Shown piece by piece: positions 57,305 to 64,000 of a stretch of 64,000 bases of DNA. Source of the DNA: Rhodobacterales bacterium HKCCE3408 (GTDB lineage Bacteria; Pseudomonadota; Alphaproteobacteria; Rhodobacterales; Rhodobacteraceae). The notes beneath the pieces were generated by a model. The model was not told the DNA's origin, did no database searches, and saw nothing but the letters and a program-made list of their open reading frames with translations. The stretch is from positions 62,001 through 126,000 of the forward strand of contig WVSN01000008.1 of the NCBI GenBank assembly GCA_015689705.1, in the 5' to 3' direction. Position numbers and translations under genes: made by a program. The number at the start of each line of letters is the position of its first letter. Within the stretch, counting starts at the first letter, position 1.

Positions 57305-57955
57305 GTGAACCGCGCCACGCCAAGCTATCCTCTCGAGATCGATCCCCTCGCCTCGCCTCGCGCCGTCGAGATCCTCGACCGGTGCCGCGACGTGTTCGTT
57401 GCCAAAGGGTTCGAGGGGGCCTCCATGAAGGATCTGGCGCAGGCCGCCGACATGAGCGCGGGCAATTTCTATCGCTATTTCCGATCGAAAGACGCGATCA
57501 TCGAGGCGATGGTCGCGCATGACCTCACCGAAGTCGATGCGGCAATGCGCACGATCATGGACGCGCCCGACCCGCGCGAGATGCTGCTCGCCGTCCTCGC
57601 CCAGCGGATCGACGACGTCGCCTGCCGCTCGGACGGGGCCATCTGGGCCGAGATCGAGGCGGCCGCCATCCGCCGCCCGGCCGTCCGCGAAAGCCTCGAA
57701 CGGCTCGAGGCGACCATCGCCCGCAGCTTCACCCGCGTCTTCGCCCGCATTACCGGCCTGCCCGAAGACGAGGCGCAGGCGAAATTCAAGGCTCACGCGC
57801 AGCTGCTGATCGTCGTGGTCAAGGGCGTGACCGTCCAGATGGGACGCGGCCACGAGGCCGCCGCCGACCATTCCGAGCTTCGCCGCATCGTCCTGCGTAC
57901 CGTCAGACAGCTTCTCGACGACGTCGCAGCTTCTTCGAGGGATCCGTCCGTATGA
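57305..57955 (+). CDS. TetR/AcrR family repressor of the RND pump
   Basis: A 216-residue regulator. The N-terminal HTH is GASMKDLAQAADMSAGNFYR followed by YFRSKDAIIEAM; the C-terminal ligand domain is helical. I favour the GTG start because the in-frame ATG at 57275 lies inside the operator and upstream of the predicted transcription start; that codon would add 10 residues. The stop overlaps the membrane-fusion gene (ATGA). The repressor should control itself and the pump, being released by pump substrates. Confidence 0.88.
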   Translation: MNRATPSYPLEIDPLASPRAVEILDRCRDVFVAKGFEGASMKDLAQAADMSAGNFYRYFRSKDAIIEAMVAHDLTEVDAAMRTIMDAPDPREMLLAVLAQRIDDVACRSDGAIWAEIEAAAIRRPAVRESLERLEATIARSFTRVFARITGLPEDEAQAKFKAHAQLLIVVVKGVTVQMGRGHEAAADHSELRRIVLRTVRQLLDDVAASSRDPSV

Positions 57956-59148
57956 CCCGTTTGTCATTCGTTTTTGCCATGTTCGCCGTCGTGGCGATGC
58001 CCGCATTCGCGCAGGAGCATGGCACAGAGGCGCCGGCGGCGACCGAGCAGAGCGCGCCCACGATCACCGTCGCCGAAGCCGTGACGGGAACGGTTCGCGA
58101 CACGGTCTTCGCTTCGGGGGTTTTCGAGCCGGTCGAAAACGTTTCGGTCGCGCCACTGGTCGAGGGGCAGCAGATCGAGGAGCTGTTCGCGCAGGTCGGC
58201 GATCGGGTCGAAGCGGGCCAGGTGCTGGCCCGGCTGTCGGACGCTGCTCTGCGCCTGCAGGAAAGCCAGCTCGAGGCCAGCCGCGCCTCGGCCGAGGCCG
58301 CGGTCGCACAAGCCCGGGCGAGCCTGGCCGAAGCACAGGCCGCGGCCGATGAAGCGGTGCGTGTACGCGACCGGACCGTATCGCTCGCCGCCGACGGCAC
58401 GACCTCGCGTGCGGCGGCCGACCAGGCCGAGGCCAGCGCCGCGACCGCGCTCGCCCGCGTCGAGGCCGCGCAGCAGGGCCTCGCGGCCGCCGAAGCGCAG
58501 ATCCGGGTGGCCGAAGCGCAGATTGCCGATGTCGCCCTGAATCTTCAGCGAACCGATGTGGTAACGCCGGTCGCCGGGATCGTGAGCGTCCGGAATGCAC
58601 AAGTCGGTGCCATAGCCTCGGCCGCCGGTCAGCCGATGTTCGTCATCATCCGAGACGGCCTTCTCGAACTGCAGGCCGACGTGTCCGAAAGCGACCTTCT
58701 GAAGCTGGATGTGGGCCAGACCGTTGACCTGCGCCCGGTCGGGCTGCGCCAGTCACTCGACGGGGTGGTCCGCCTGGTCGAGCCTACCGTCGATACGATG
58801 ACCCGGCTTGGCCGCGTCCGCATCTCGCTCACCGAGCCGGAGCGCGTGCGCGCCGGCCTCTTCGCCGAGGCCGAGATCCTCGTCGAGGAGCACGAGGCGC
58901 TGACCCTGCCGGTTACAGCGGTCGCGGCGCCGAACGATGGCGCGGGCGAGAGCGTGCTGCGCGTGACCGCGGATGGAAGCGTGGAGCTGGTCGAGGTGAC
59001 GACCGGTATCCGCGACGGTGGCACCGTCGAGATTCTCGAGGGTCTTTCGCCCGGCGACCGCGTGGTCGCACGCGCCCGCGCCTTCGTGCGGCCGGGCGAC
59101 ACGATAAACCCGGTACCGGCCGAACCGGTCGCGCTGTCGTCGAACTGA
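57952..59148 (+). CDS. RND efflux membrane-fusion (periplasmic adaptor) protein
   Basis: A 398-residue protein with signal peptide MTRLSFVFAMFAVVAMPAFA. It has the lipoyl/barrel-sandwich halves (VSVAPLVEGQQIEELFAQVG and VVTPVAGIVSVRNAQVG), a long Ala/Glu-rich coiled-coil hairpin (~100-205) and a beta-barrel domain (LQADVSESDLLKLDVGQ). It links the inner-membrane pump to an outer-membrane channel, which is not encoded here. The hairpin is a heptad-rich repeat and unusually Ala-rich. Confidence 0.92.
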   Translation: MTRLSFVFAMFAVVAMPAFAQEHGTEAPAATEQSAPTITVAEAVTGTVRDTVFASGVFEPVENVSVAPLVEGQQIEELFAQVGDRVEAGQVLARLSDAALRLQESQLEASRASAEAAVAQARASLAEAQAAADEAVRVRDRTVSLAADGTTSRAAADQAEASAATALARVEAAQQGLAAAEAQIRVAEAQIADVALNLQRTDVVTPVAGIVSVRNAQVGAIASAAGQPMFVIIRDGLLELQADVSESDLLKLDVGQTVDLRPVGLRQSLDGVVRLVEPTVDTMTRLGRVRISLTEPERVRAGLFAEAEILVEEHEALTLPVTAVAAPNDGAGESVLRVTADGSVELVEVTTGIRDGGTVEILEGLSPGDRVVARARAFVRPGDTINPVPAEPVALSSN

Positions 59149-59158
59149 GGATCCGGCC

Positions 59159-62100
59159 ATGAACTTCTCCGCCTGGTCTATCCGCAATCCGATCGCGCCG
59201 ATCCTGCTGTTCGTCATGCTGATCGTGCTCGGCTACCAGTCGTTCCGCGATCTGCCGGTCACGCGCTTTCCCAACATCGACGTCCCGCTCGTGGCCATCA
59301 CGACCACGCAGTCCGGCGCCGCGCCGGCCGAGCTCGAGACCCAGGTCACGCGCGAAATCGAGGATGCGGTGGCCGGCATCGCGGGCGTGAAGAACGTCCG
59401 GTCCACGGTGATCGACGGCGTTTCGACGACCGTGGTCGAATTCCGGATGGAAGTGCCGACCGACCAGGCCGTACGCGACACGCAGGACGCGATCGACCAG
59501 ATCGTCGGAGACCTGCCCGCCGCGGCCGAGACGCCCATCGTGACCCGGATCGACGTCGAGGGACAGGCGATCATGACCTTCGCGGTCTCGTCGCCCGACA
59601 TGACCCTCGAGGAGCTTTCGTGGTTCGTCGACGACGTCATCACCCGCGGGCTGCAGGGCCAGCCCGGGATCGGGCGGATCGACCGCTACGGCGGCGCGGA
59701 CCGCGAGATCCGGGTGGAGCTCGATCCGACGCGGCTCGACTCCTTCGGCATCACCGCCTCTTCGGTCAGCCAGCAATTGCGCGCGACGAACGCCGATATC
59801 GGCGCAGGGCGAAGCGAGATCGGCGGCTCCGAACAGGCGATCCGCACGCTCGGGGACGCGTCGACGGCCGACAGCCTGCGCGAGACGATGATCGCGCTCC
59901 CTTCGGGCCGGTTCGTGCGGCTCGGCGAACTCGGCACCGTGATCGATACCTACGAAGAGCTGCGCTCGTTCTCGCGTTTCAACGGCGACCAGGTCGTGAC
60001 CTTCGCCGTGTTCCGCGCAAAGGGCGCCTCGGAGGTTTCCGTGGCGGAGGTCGTCAACGCCGAGCTCGACCGGATCCGGGCGGACCACCCAGAGGTCGGC
60101 ATCACGCTCGTCGACGACACCGTCTTCTACACGTTCGGCAACTACGAAGCGGCGATGAATACGCTGTTCGAGGGCGCAATCCTCGCCATCCTCGTTGTGC
60201 TCATGTTCCTCAGGAACTGGCGCGCAACGCTGATTGCCGCCATCGCGCTGCCCCTGTCGGCGGTCCCGACCTTCTGGATCATGGACCTTCTCGGTTTCTC
60301 GCTGAACCTCGTGTCGCTTCTCGCGATCACGCTCGCGACGGGTATCCTCGTCGACGACGCTATCGTGGAGATCGAGAACATCACGAGGCACATGAGGATG
60401 GGCAAGTCGCCCTACCGGGCGGCCATCGAGGCCGCAGACGAGATCGGCCTCGCGGTCATCGCGACCACGGCGACGATCGTGGCGGTCTTCGTACCGGTGT
60501 CGTTCATGCCCGGGATACCCGGACAGTATTTCAGCCAGTTCGGCCTGACCGTCGCGATCTCGGTCATCTTCTCGCTGATGGTGGCCCGGCTCATCACGCC
60601 GCTGATGGCCGCCTACCTGATGCGCAGCAAAGACGCCCACCACGAGGAGCAGAAGGACGGGTGGATCATGCGCGGCTATGCGTGGCTCGTCCGCGTGACG
60701 ATGCGAGTGCGCTACCTCACGCTTCTGGGCGCCATCGGCGCACTGGCCATCTCACTCTACTTTCTTGCTCAGGTTCCGGGCAGCTTCATCCCGCCCGAGG
60801 ACGTGAGCCGTATTCCGATTTCGGTCGAACTTCCGCCGGGCTCCACGCTGGAGGACACCGACCGCGCGACCGAGGCGATCCGCCAGGCGATCCTCGATGT
60901 CGAGGGCGTTGAGAGCGTGTTCGTCCTCGGCGGCTCGTCCCCCACGGGCGACCGCGACATTCGCCGTGCCTCGGTGACGGTGCTGCTCGAACGGCTGCAC
61001 CATTCGCTGGAACACCGGCTGCTGGAGGTCGGGCATGGCCTGCCCCTCATCGGCGCGCTCATCCCCGAGCCGCCGCCGGTCGGCCGGCAGGTCACGCAGA
61101 CCGAAGTCGAGGCCGAGATCTTCGACCGTCTCGCCGCCATACCCGATGTGCGCGCCTACAAGCTGAACGACCGGGGCGAGCGCGACATCTCCTTCTCGAT
61201 CCTGTCCCAGGACGAGGCGGCGCTGAACGAGGGCGTCGCCCGGCTCGAGGCTGCGCTTCGGGGCGATCCGTTGCTCGCCAATGTCGGCTCCGAAGGCGCG
61301 CTGCCGCGGCCCGAGGTGCAGGTCACGCCCCGGTCCGACGAGGCTGCACGGCTTGGGGTCACGACCGCCTCCATCGCCGAAACGCTGCGCGTTGCCACTA
61401 TCGGCGACTTCGACGCGCTGCTGGCAAAGGTGTCGATCGACAGCCGGCTTATCCCGGTTCGTGTCGAACTGAACGAGGACGTCGCCTCGAACCTCGCCAG
61501 GCTCGGCGCCTTGCGGGTGCCGACGGCATCCGGCGGGTCCGTCCCGCTCAACGCCGTCGCCGACATCGCCATCGCGGAGGGACCGGCAACCATCAACCGT
61601 CTGAACCGCGAGCGGCTCGCCACGATCGGGGCGAACCTGCCGCCGGGCGTGGCGCTTGGCACCGCGACGGCGCGGTTCAACGAGATCGTGGCCGGCGTCG
61701 AGCTGCCGCCCGGTGTCAGCGTGGCCGAATCCGGCGACGCGGAGATCCAGGCGGAGCTGACGCAGAGCTTCGGCAACGCGATGATCTTCGGGCTCATGCT
61801 CGTGCTGACGGTGCTGATCCTGCTCTTCCGGAGCGTGATCCAGCCCTTCACCATCCTGCTGTCGCTCCCACTGGCCATCGGTGGCGTGGCCGCAGGCCTG
61901 ATCCTGACGAACAACGCGATCTCGATGCCCGTTCTGATCGGTATCCTGATGCTGATGGGGATCGTGACGAAGAACGCGATCCTGCTCGTCGACTTCGCGA
62001 TCGAGCAGCGGGCGAAGGGGCTCGACCGGCTCGCGGCCATGGTCGAGGCGGGGCGCAAGCGGGCCCGGCCCATCGTGATGACCTCCATCGCCATGTCGGC

Positions 62101-62428
62101 CGGTATGCTGCCCTCCGCGCTTGGCGTCGGCGAGGGCGGGTCGTTCCGCGCGCCCATGGCCATCGCCGTGATCGGGGGGATCATCGTCTCCACGATCCTG
62201 TCGCTTGTCGTGGTGCCGTCCTTCTTCCTGATCATGGATGACCTGCAGCGGCTCCTGACCTGGATATTCGGACGCTTCGTCGGACGACGCGAGCAGGAGC
62301 CGCCGGTGTTCGACAACGCGGAACTGTCGCAGCGCTACGAAGCGCTGCAGGAAGAAATGGTGACGCTCAAGGCCAGGCTCGGCACGATGGACGGCAATCC
62401 ACGGGGTACGCGTCAGGCGGCCGAATAA
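59159..62428 (+). CDS. RND superfamily efflux permease (HAE1/AcrB type)
   Basis: A 1089-residue inner-membrane pump with 12 helices and two large periplasmic loops. The N-terminal helix begins FSAWSIRNPIAPILLFVMLI. TM4 has GILVDDAIVEIENI with the paired proton-relay aspartates, and the TM10-11 region has MGIVTKNAILLVDFAIEQRA. It is paired with the adaptor (10 bp gap) and the TetR repressor. The substrate is unknown and could be hydrophobic toxins such as aromatics. It is slightly longer than AcrB, with a soluble C-terminal tail of ~50 residues. Confidence 0.94.
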   Translation: MNFSAWSIRNPIAPILLFVMLIVLGYQSFRDLPVTRFPNIDVPLVAITTTQSGAAPAELETQVTREIEDAVAGIAGVKNVRSTVIDGVSTTVVEFRMEVPTDQAVRDTQDAIDQIVGDLPAAAETPIVTRIDVEGQAIMTFAVSSPDMTLEELSWFVDDVITRGLQGQPGIGRIDRYGGADREIRVELDPTRLDSFGITASSVSQQLRATNADIGAGRSEIGGSEQAIRTLGDASTADSLRETMIALPSGRFVRLGELGTVIDTYEELRSFSRFNGDQVVTFAVFRAKGASEVSVAEVVNAELDRIRADHPEVGITLVDDTVFYTFGNYEAAMNTLFEGAILAILVVLMFLRNWRATLIAAIALPLSAVPTFWIMDLLGFSLNLVSLLAITLATGILVDDAIVEIENITRHMRMGKSPYRAAIEAADEIGLAVIATTATIVAVFVPVSFMPGIPGQYFSQFGLTVAISVIFSLMVARLITPLMAAYLMRSKDAHHEEQKDGWIMRGYAWLVRVTMRVRYLTLLGAIGALAISLYFLAQVPGSFIPPEDVSRIPISVELPPGSTLEDTDRATEAIRQAILDVEGVESVFVLGGSSPTGDRDIRRASVTVLLERLHHSLEHRLLEVGHGLPLIGALIPEPPPVGRQVTQTEVEAEIFDRLAAIPDVRAYKLNDRGERDISFSILSQDEAALNEGVARLEAALRGDPLLANVGSEGALPRPEVQVTPRSDEAARLGVTTASIAETLRVATIGDFDALLAKVSIDSRLIPVRVELNEDVASNLARLGALRVPTASGGSVPLNAVADIAIAEGPATINRLNRERLATIGANLPPGVALGTATARFNEIVAGVELPPGVSVAESGDAEIQAELTQSFGNAMIFGLMLVLTVLILLFRSVIQPFTILLSLPLAIGGVAAGLILTNNAISMPVLIGILMLMGIVTKNAILLVDFAIEQRAKGLDRLAAMVEAGRKRARPIVMTSIAMSAGMLPSALGVGEGGSFRAPMAIAVIGGIIVSTILSLVVVPSFFLIMDDLQRLLTWIFGRFVGRREQEPPVFDNAELSQRYEALQEEMVTLKARLGTMDGNPRGTRQAAE

Positions 62429-62512
62429 CGCGCGTGGCGGCTCCGGTACAGGGGCCGTCTCCGGGACCCGCGGGCATCAGCCCGGAGCGCTCGCGCGGGC
62501 CCGAGGAACAGC

Positions 62513-63058
62513 TCAGCCCGGCAGCCCGACCAGGAAGGCGATCAACTCACCGGTTCCCCGCGCGCCGGTCTTGCGCAGCATCCGCGACCTGTGGGCTTCG
62601 ATGGTGCGGGGCGAGTTGCCGAGGCGCGCCGCGATCTCCTTGTTGGTGAGCCCCTGCACGATGAGCGTCGCGATCTCGCGCTCCCGCGTGGTCAGTTCGA
62701 CGACCCTGCGCTGATGCGACAGATCGACGAAGGACCAGACGCAATGGGCGAATACATCGCCCTCGCCGAGCGAGCGGCCGTGAACCTGGCACCAGAACAG
62801 GCTGCCGTCCCGCCGTTTCATGATCCGGTTGTCGCGATACAAAGGGCCTGACCGCATTTCCGCGCGCCCGCGCTCACCCAGATCGACGAATTCCCGGTTG
62901 GACGGATAGAGCGCCGCGATCGACTTGCCTGCCAGTTCCGCGGCCTCGTATCCGAACATCGCCGCGAAGGCGTCGTTGCAGGTCTCGACGAGGCGGTAGC
63001 GCGTGACGACCAGCCCGATCGGGGCGTTGTCGAACCCAAGACAAGCGATGTCTTCCAA
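62513..63058 (-). CDS. PAS-LuxR transcriptional regulator
   Basis: A 181-residue regulator. One PAS domain (FDNAPIGLVVTRYRLVETCN, ALYPSNREFVDLGER, KRRDGSLFWCQVHGRSLG) precedes a LuxR/GerE HTH (ELTTREREIATLIVQGLTNK, SPRTIEAHRSRMLRKTGARG). There is no receiver domain, so it senses a small molecule or redox state directly. I use TTG, 7 nt after AAGGGAG; the GTG at 63064 is too close to that site, and an ATG at 63100 lacks one. It is divergent from the thiolase, which it may control. Confidence 0.87.
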   Translation of the reverse strand: MEDIACLGFDNAPIGLVVTRYRLVETCNDAFAAMFGYEAAELAGKSIAALYPSNREFVDLGERGRAEMRSGPLYRDNRIMKRRDGSLFWCQVHGRSLGEGDVFAHCVWSFVDLSHQRRVVELTTREREIATLIVQGLTNKEIAARLGNSPRTIEAHRSRMLRKTGARGTGELIAFLVGLPG

Positions 63059-63173
63059 ACTCACGCTCCCTTCCCGTCCAGATAGCGTAATCGCACGCAT
63101 ATGCAGGCATCCGGCGCGCGGACATACTCCGCATGACGACCATACCTCGGACGGTCGGACGGGAGGAGCGGAG

Positions 63174-64000
63174 ATGACGGATGCACTGATCGTCGGGTGG
63201 GGCCATACCCGTTTCGGGCGACGCGACGACATGGGGATCGAGTCCCTCATACATGCCGCGGCGCGGGAAGCGATCGACCATGCCGGGATCGACCCGGGCG
63301 AAATCGATGCGGTCTGGTTGGGAAACTACAACAACGGTCTGGTGCCGGACGGCTTCATCGCGTCGATGGCGCTGAACCTCGACCCGGCGATGCGGTTCAA
63401 GCCGGCAACGCGGGTCGAAAACGCCTGCGCCTCCGGGTCCGCCGCGGTCCATTCTGCGCGGACCGCGATCAGGGCCGGCGACGCGCGGGTGGCGCTGGTC
63501 ATCGGGGTGGAGAAGATGACGGGCGGGGATACGCGATCAGCGACCGCCGCCCTGTCGGGCGCGAGCTATCAGCCGGAAGAGGCCGGACTGTCGTTCCCGC
63601 AGGTCTTCGCGCTGATCGCCGAGGCCTATTTCAGCCGGTACGGCGATCACAGGCGCAGCCTCGCCGAGATCGCCGTGAAGAACCACGCCAACGCGATGAA
63701 CAACCCGCTGGCGCATCTGCGCAAACCACTCGATGTCGATACCTGCCTCGCCGACGAGTCCGGCAATCCCGTCATCGCGCCCCCGCTGCGCCTGACCGAT
63801 TGCTCGCCGATCAGCGACGGGGCCGCGGCGATGATCATGGTGCGCGACGACGCGGCGGCTGATTTTCCGCGGGCCGTGGGATTTCGGGCCGCCGTGCAGG
63901 TCAACGACCTCATGCCGATGTCGCGCCGCGATCTGCTGGCCTTCGAGGGCCCGGCCGAAGCCTTCCGCCGCGCGTTCGCGGAGGCGGGGATCGACGTCCG
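63174..64000 (+). CDS. Thiolase family protein (acetyl-CoA acyltransferase/SCP-x type), cut by window edge
   Basis: The frame starts MTDALIVGWGHTRFGRRDDM behind GGGAGGAGCGGAG and runs to the window end, giving 275 residues. The nucleophilic cysteine is Cys85 in VENACASGSAAVHSA; LTDCSPISDGAAAMIMV follows later. SCP2-type thiolases cleave or form beta-ketoacyl-CoA. It could act on 3-oxoadipyl-CoA from the hydroxyquinol pathway, but that needs a test. The C-terminal half is missing. Confidence 0.9.
   Translation, partial: MTDALIVGWGHTRFGRRDDMGIESLIHAAAREAIDHAGIDPGEIDAVWLGNYNNGLVPDGFIASMALNLDPAMRFKPATRVENACASGSAAVHSARTAIRAGDARVALVIGVEKMTGGDTRSATAALSGASYQPEEAGLSFPQVFALIAEAYFSRYGDHRRSLAEIAVKNHANAMNNPLAHLRKPLDVDTCLADESGNPVIAPPLRLTDCSPISDGAAAMIMVRDDAAADFPRAVGFRAAVQVNDLMPMSRRDLLAFEGPAEAFRRAFAEAGIDV

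Noticed and set aside
58913-60643. 576-codon open frame on the minus strand
   Set aside because: Opposes the RND pump gene, has atypical His/Asp/Arg composition and no start-site support.
1-64000. CRISPR arrays, tRNA/rRNA genes, insertion sequences, prophage or integron elements
   Set aside because: I found no regularly spaced repeats, cloverleaf-like genes, transposase or integrase frames. The only repeated elements are the four operator copies and isolated stem-loops.

Overview
The window is high-GC DNA with tightly packed, frequently overlapping operons. There are many ATGA/GTGA stop-start overlaps, two TRAP transporters, a CUT2-type ABC importer and a cbb3-type oxidase cluster. Together these suggest an aerobic, metabolically versatile alphaproteobacterium, most likely Rhodobacterales (Roseobacter-like). 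This is inferred from gene content and base composition, because no rRNA or other phylogenetic marker is present. I saw no tRNA, rRNA, CRISPR array, transposase or phage gene. The two end genes, a SulP transporter on the left and a thiolase on the right, are cut by the window.

Layout. (1) 1-4983, minus strand: a sulfide/persulfide detoxification operon. It runs Crp/Fnr regulator, YgaP-like membrane protein, two half-size YeeE/YedE transporters, persulfide dioxygenase-like MBL hydrolase, a sulfurtransferase fused to a sulfide:quinone oxidoreductase, and a SulP permease. (2) 5135-9108, plus strand: TrkA/TrkH potassium uptake and an amylosucrase. (3) 9105-25736, minus strand: a very long catabolic operon. 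It combines two zinc alcohol dehydrogenases, a PRISE-type enone reductase, a Gfo/Idh dehydrogenase, a sugar-type ABC importer (with ATPase and one permease fused), maleylacetate reductase, hydroxyquinol 1,2-dioxygenase and accessory oxidoreductases, followed by a THF-dependent demethylase-like protein and an FAH hydrolase. (4) 26032-35249, plus strand: a divergent unit with a beta-hydroxyacid dehydrogenase, an unusual cytoplasmic winged-helix/solute-binding-protein fusion (probable regulator), a flavin monooxygenase, a TRAP transporter, an IlvD/Edd dehydratase and a SnoaL-like protein.

(5) 35246-46221 is the most unusual part. Four family III CoA-transferases (two lacking the catalytic Asp), a pair of 2-hydroxyacyl-CoA dehydratase-like proteins with most cluster cysteines missing, a second TRAP transporter and a DUF3237 protein are organised around one MarR regulator. 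Four copies of a 17-bp palindrome close to AGTTCA-N5-TGAACT lie in front of the four transcription units, overlapping recognisable promoters, so the cluster appears to be one MarR regulon for an unidentified acid. (6) 46286-48784: a DUF1772 protein, an NmrA-like dehydrogenase and an AraC regulator. (7) 48937-57090: a winged-helix/TPR regulator and an atypical cbb3-like oxidase cluster. It has CcoN, a diheme CcoO-CcoP-like fusion, several small proteins and a large CcoN-like protein that seems to lack the CuB ligands. (8) 57271-62428: a TetR-controlled RND efflux pump. (9) 62513-64000: a PAS-LuxR regulator divergent from a thiolase.

Functional picture. Regions 3 and 4 probably import a sugar-like or cyclic polyhydroxy compound, oxidise it, and funnel it through hydroxyquinol and maleylacetate to 3-oxoadipate. 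The cytoplasmic SBP-type regulator is a good candidate sensor. Region 5 probably imports a carboxylate by TRAP, activates it by CoA transfer and processes it with a non-canonical dehydratase-like complex. GC-rich stem-loops follow all three solute-binding-protein genes and may set the higher expression of the binding proteins.
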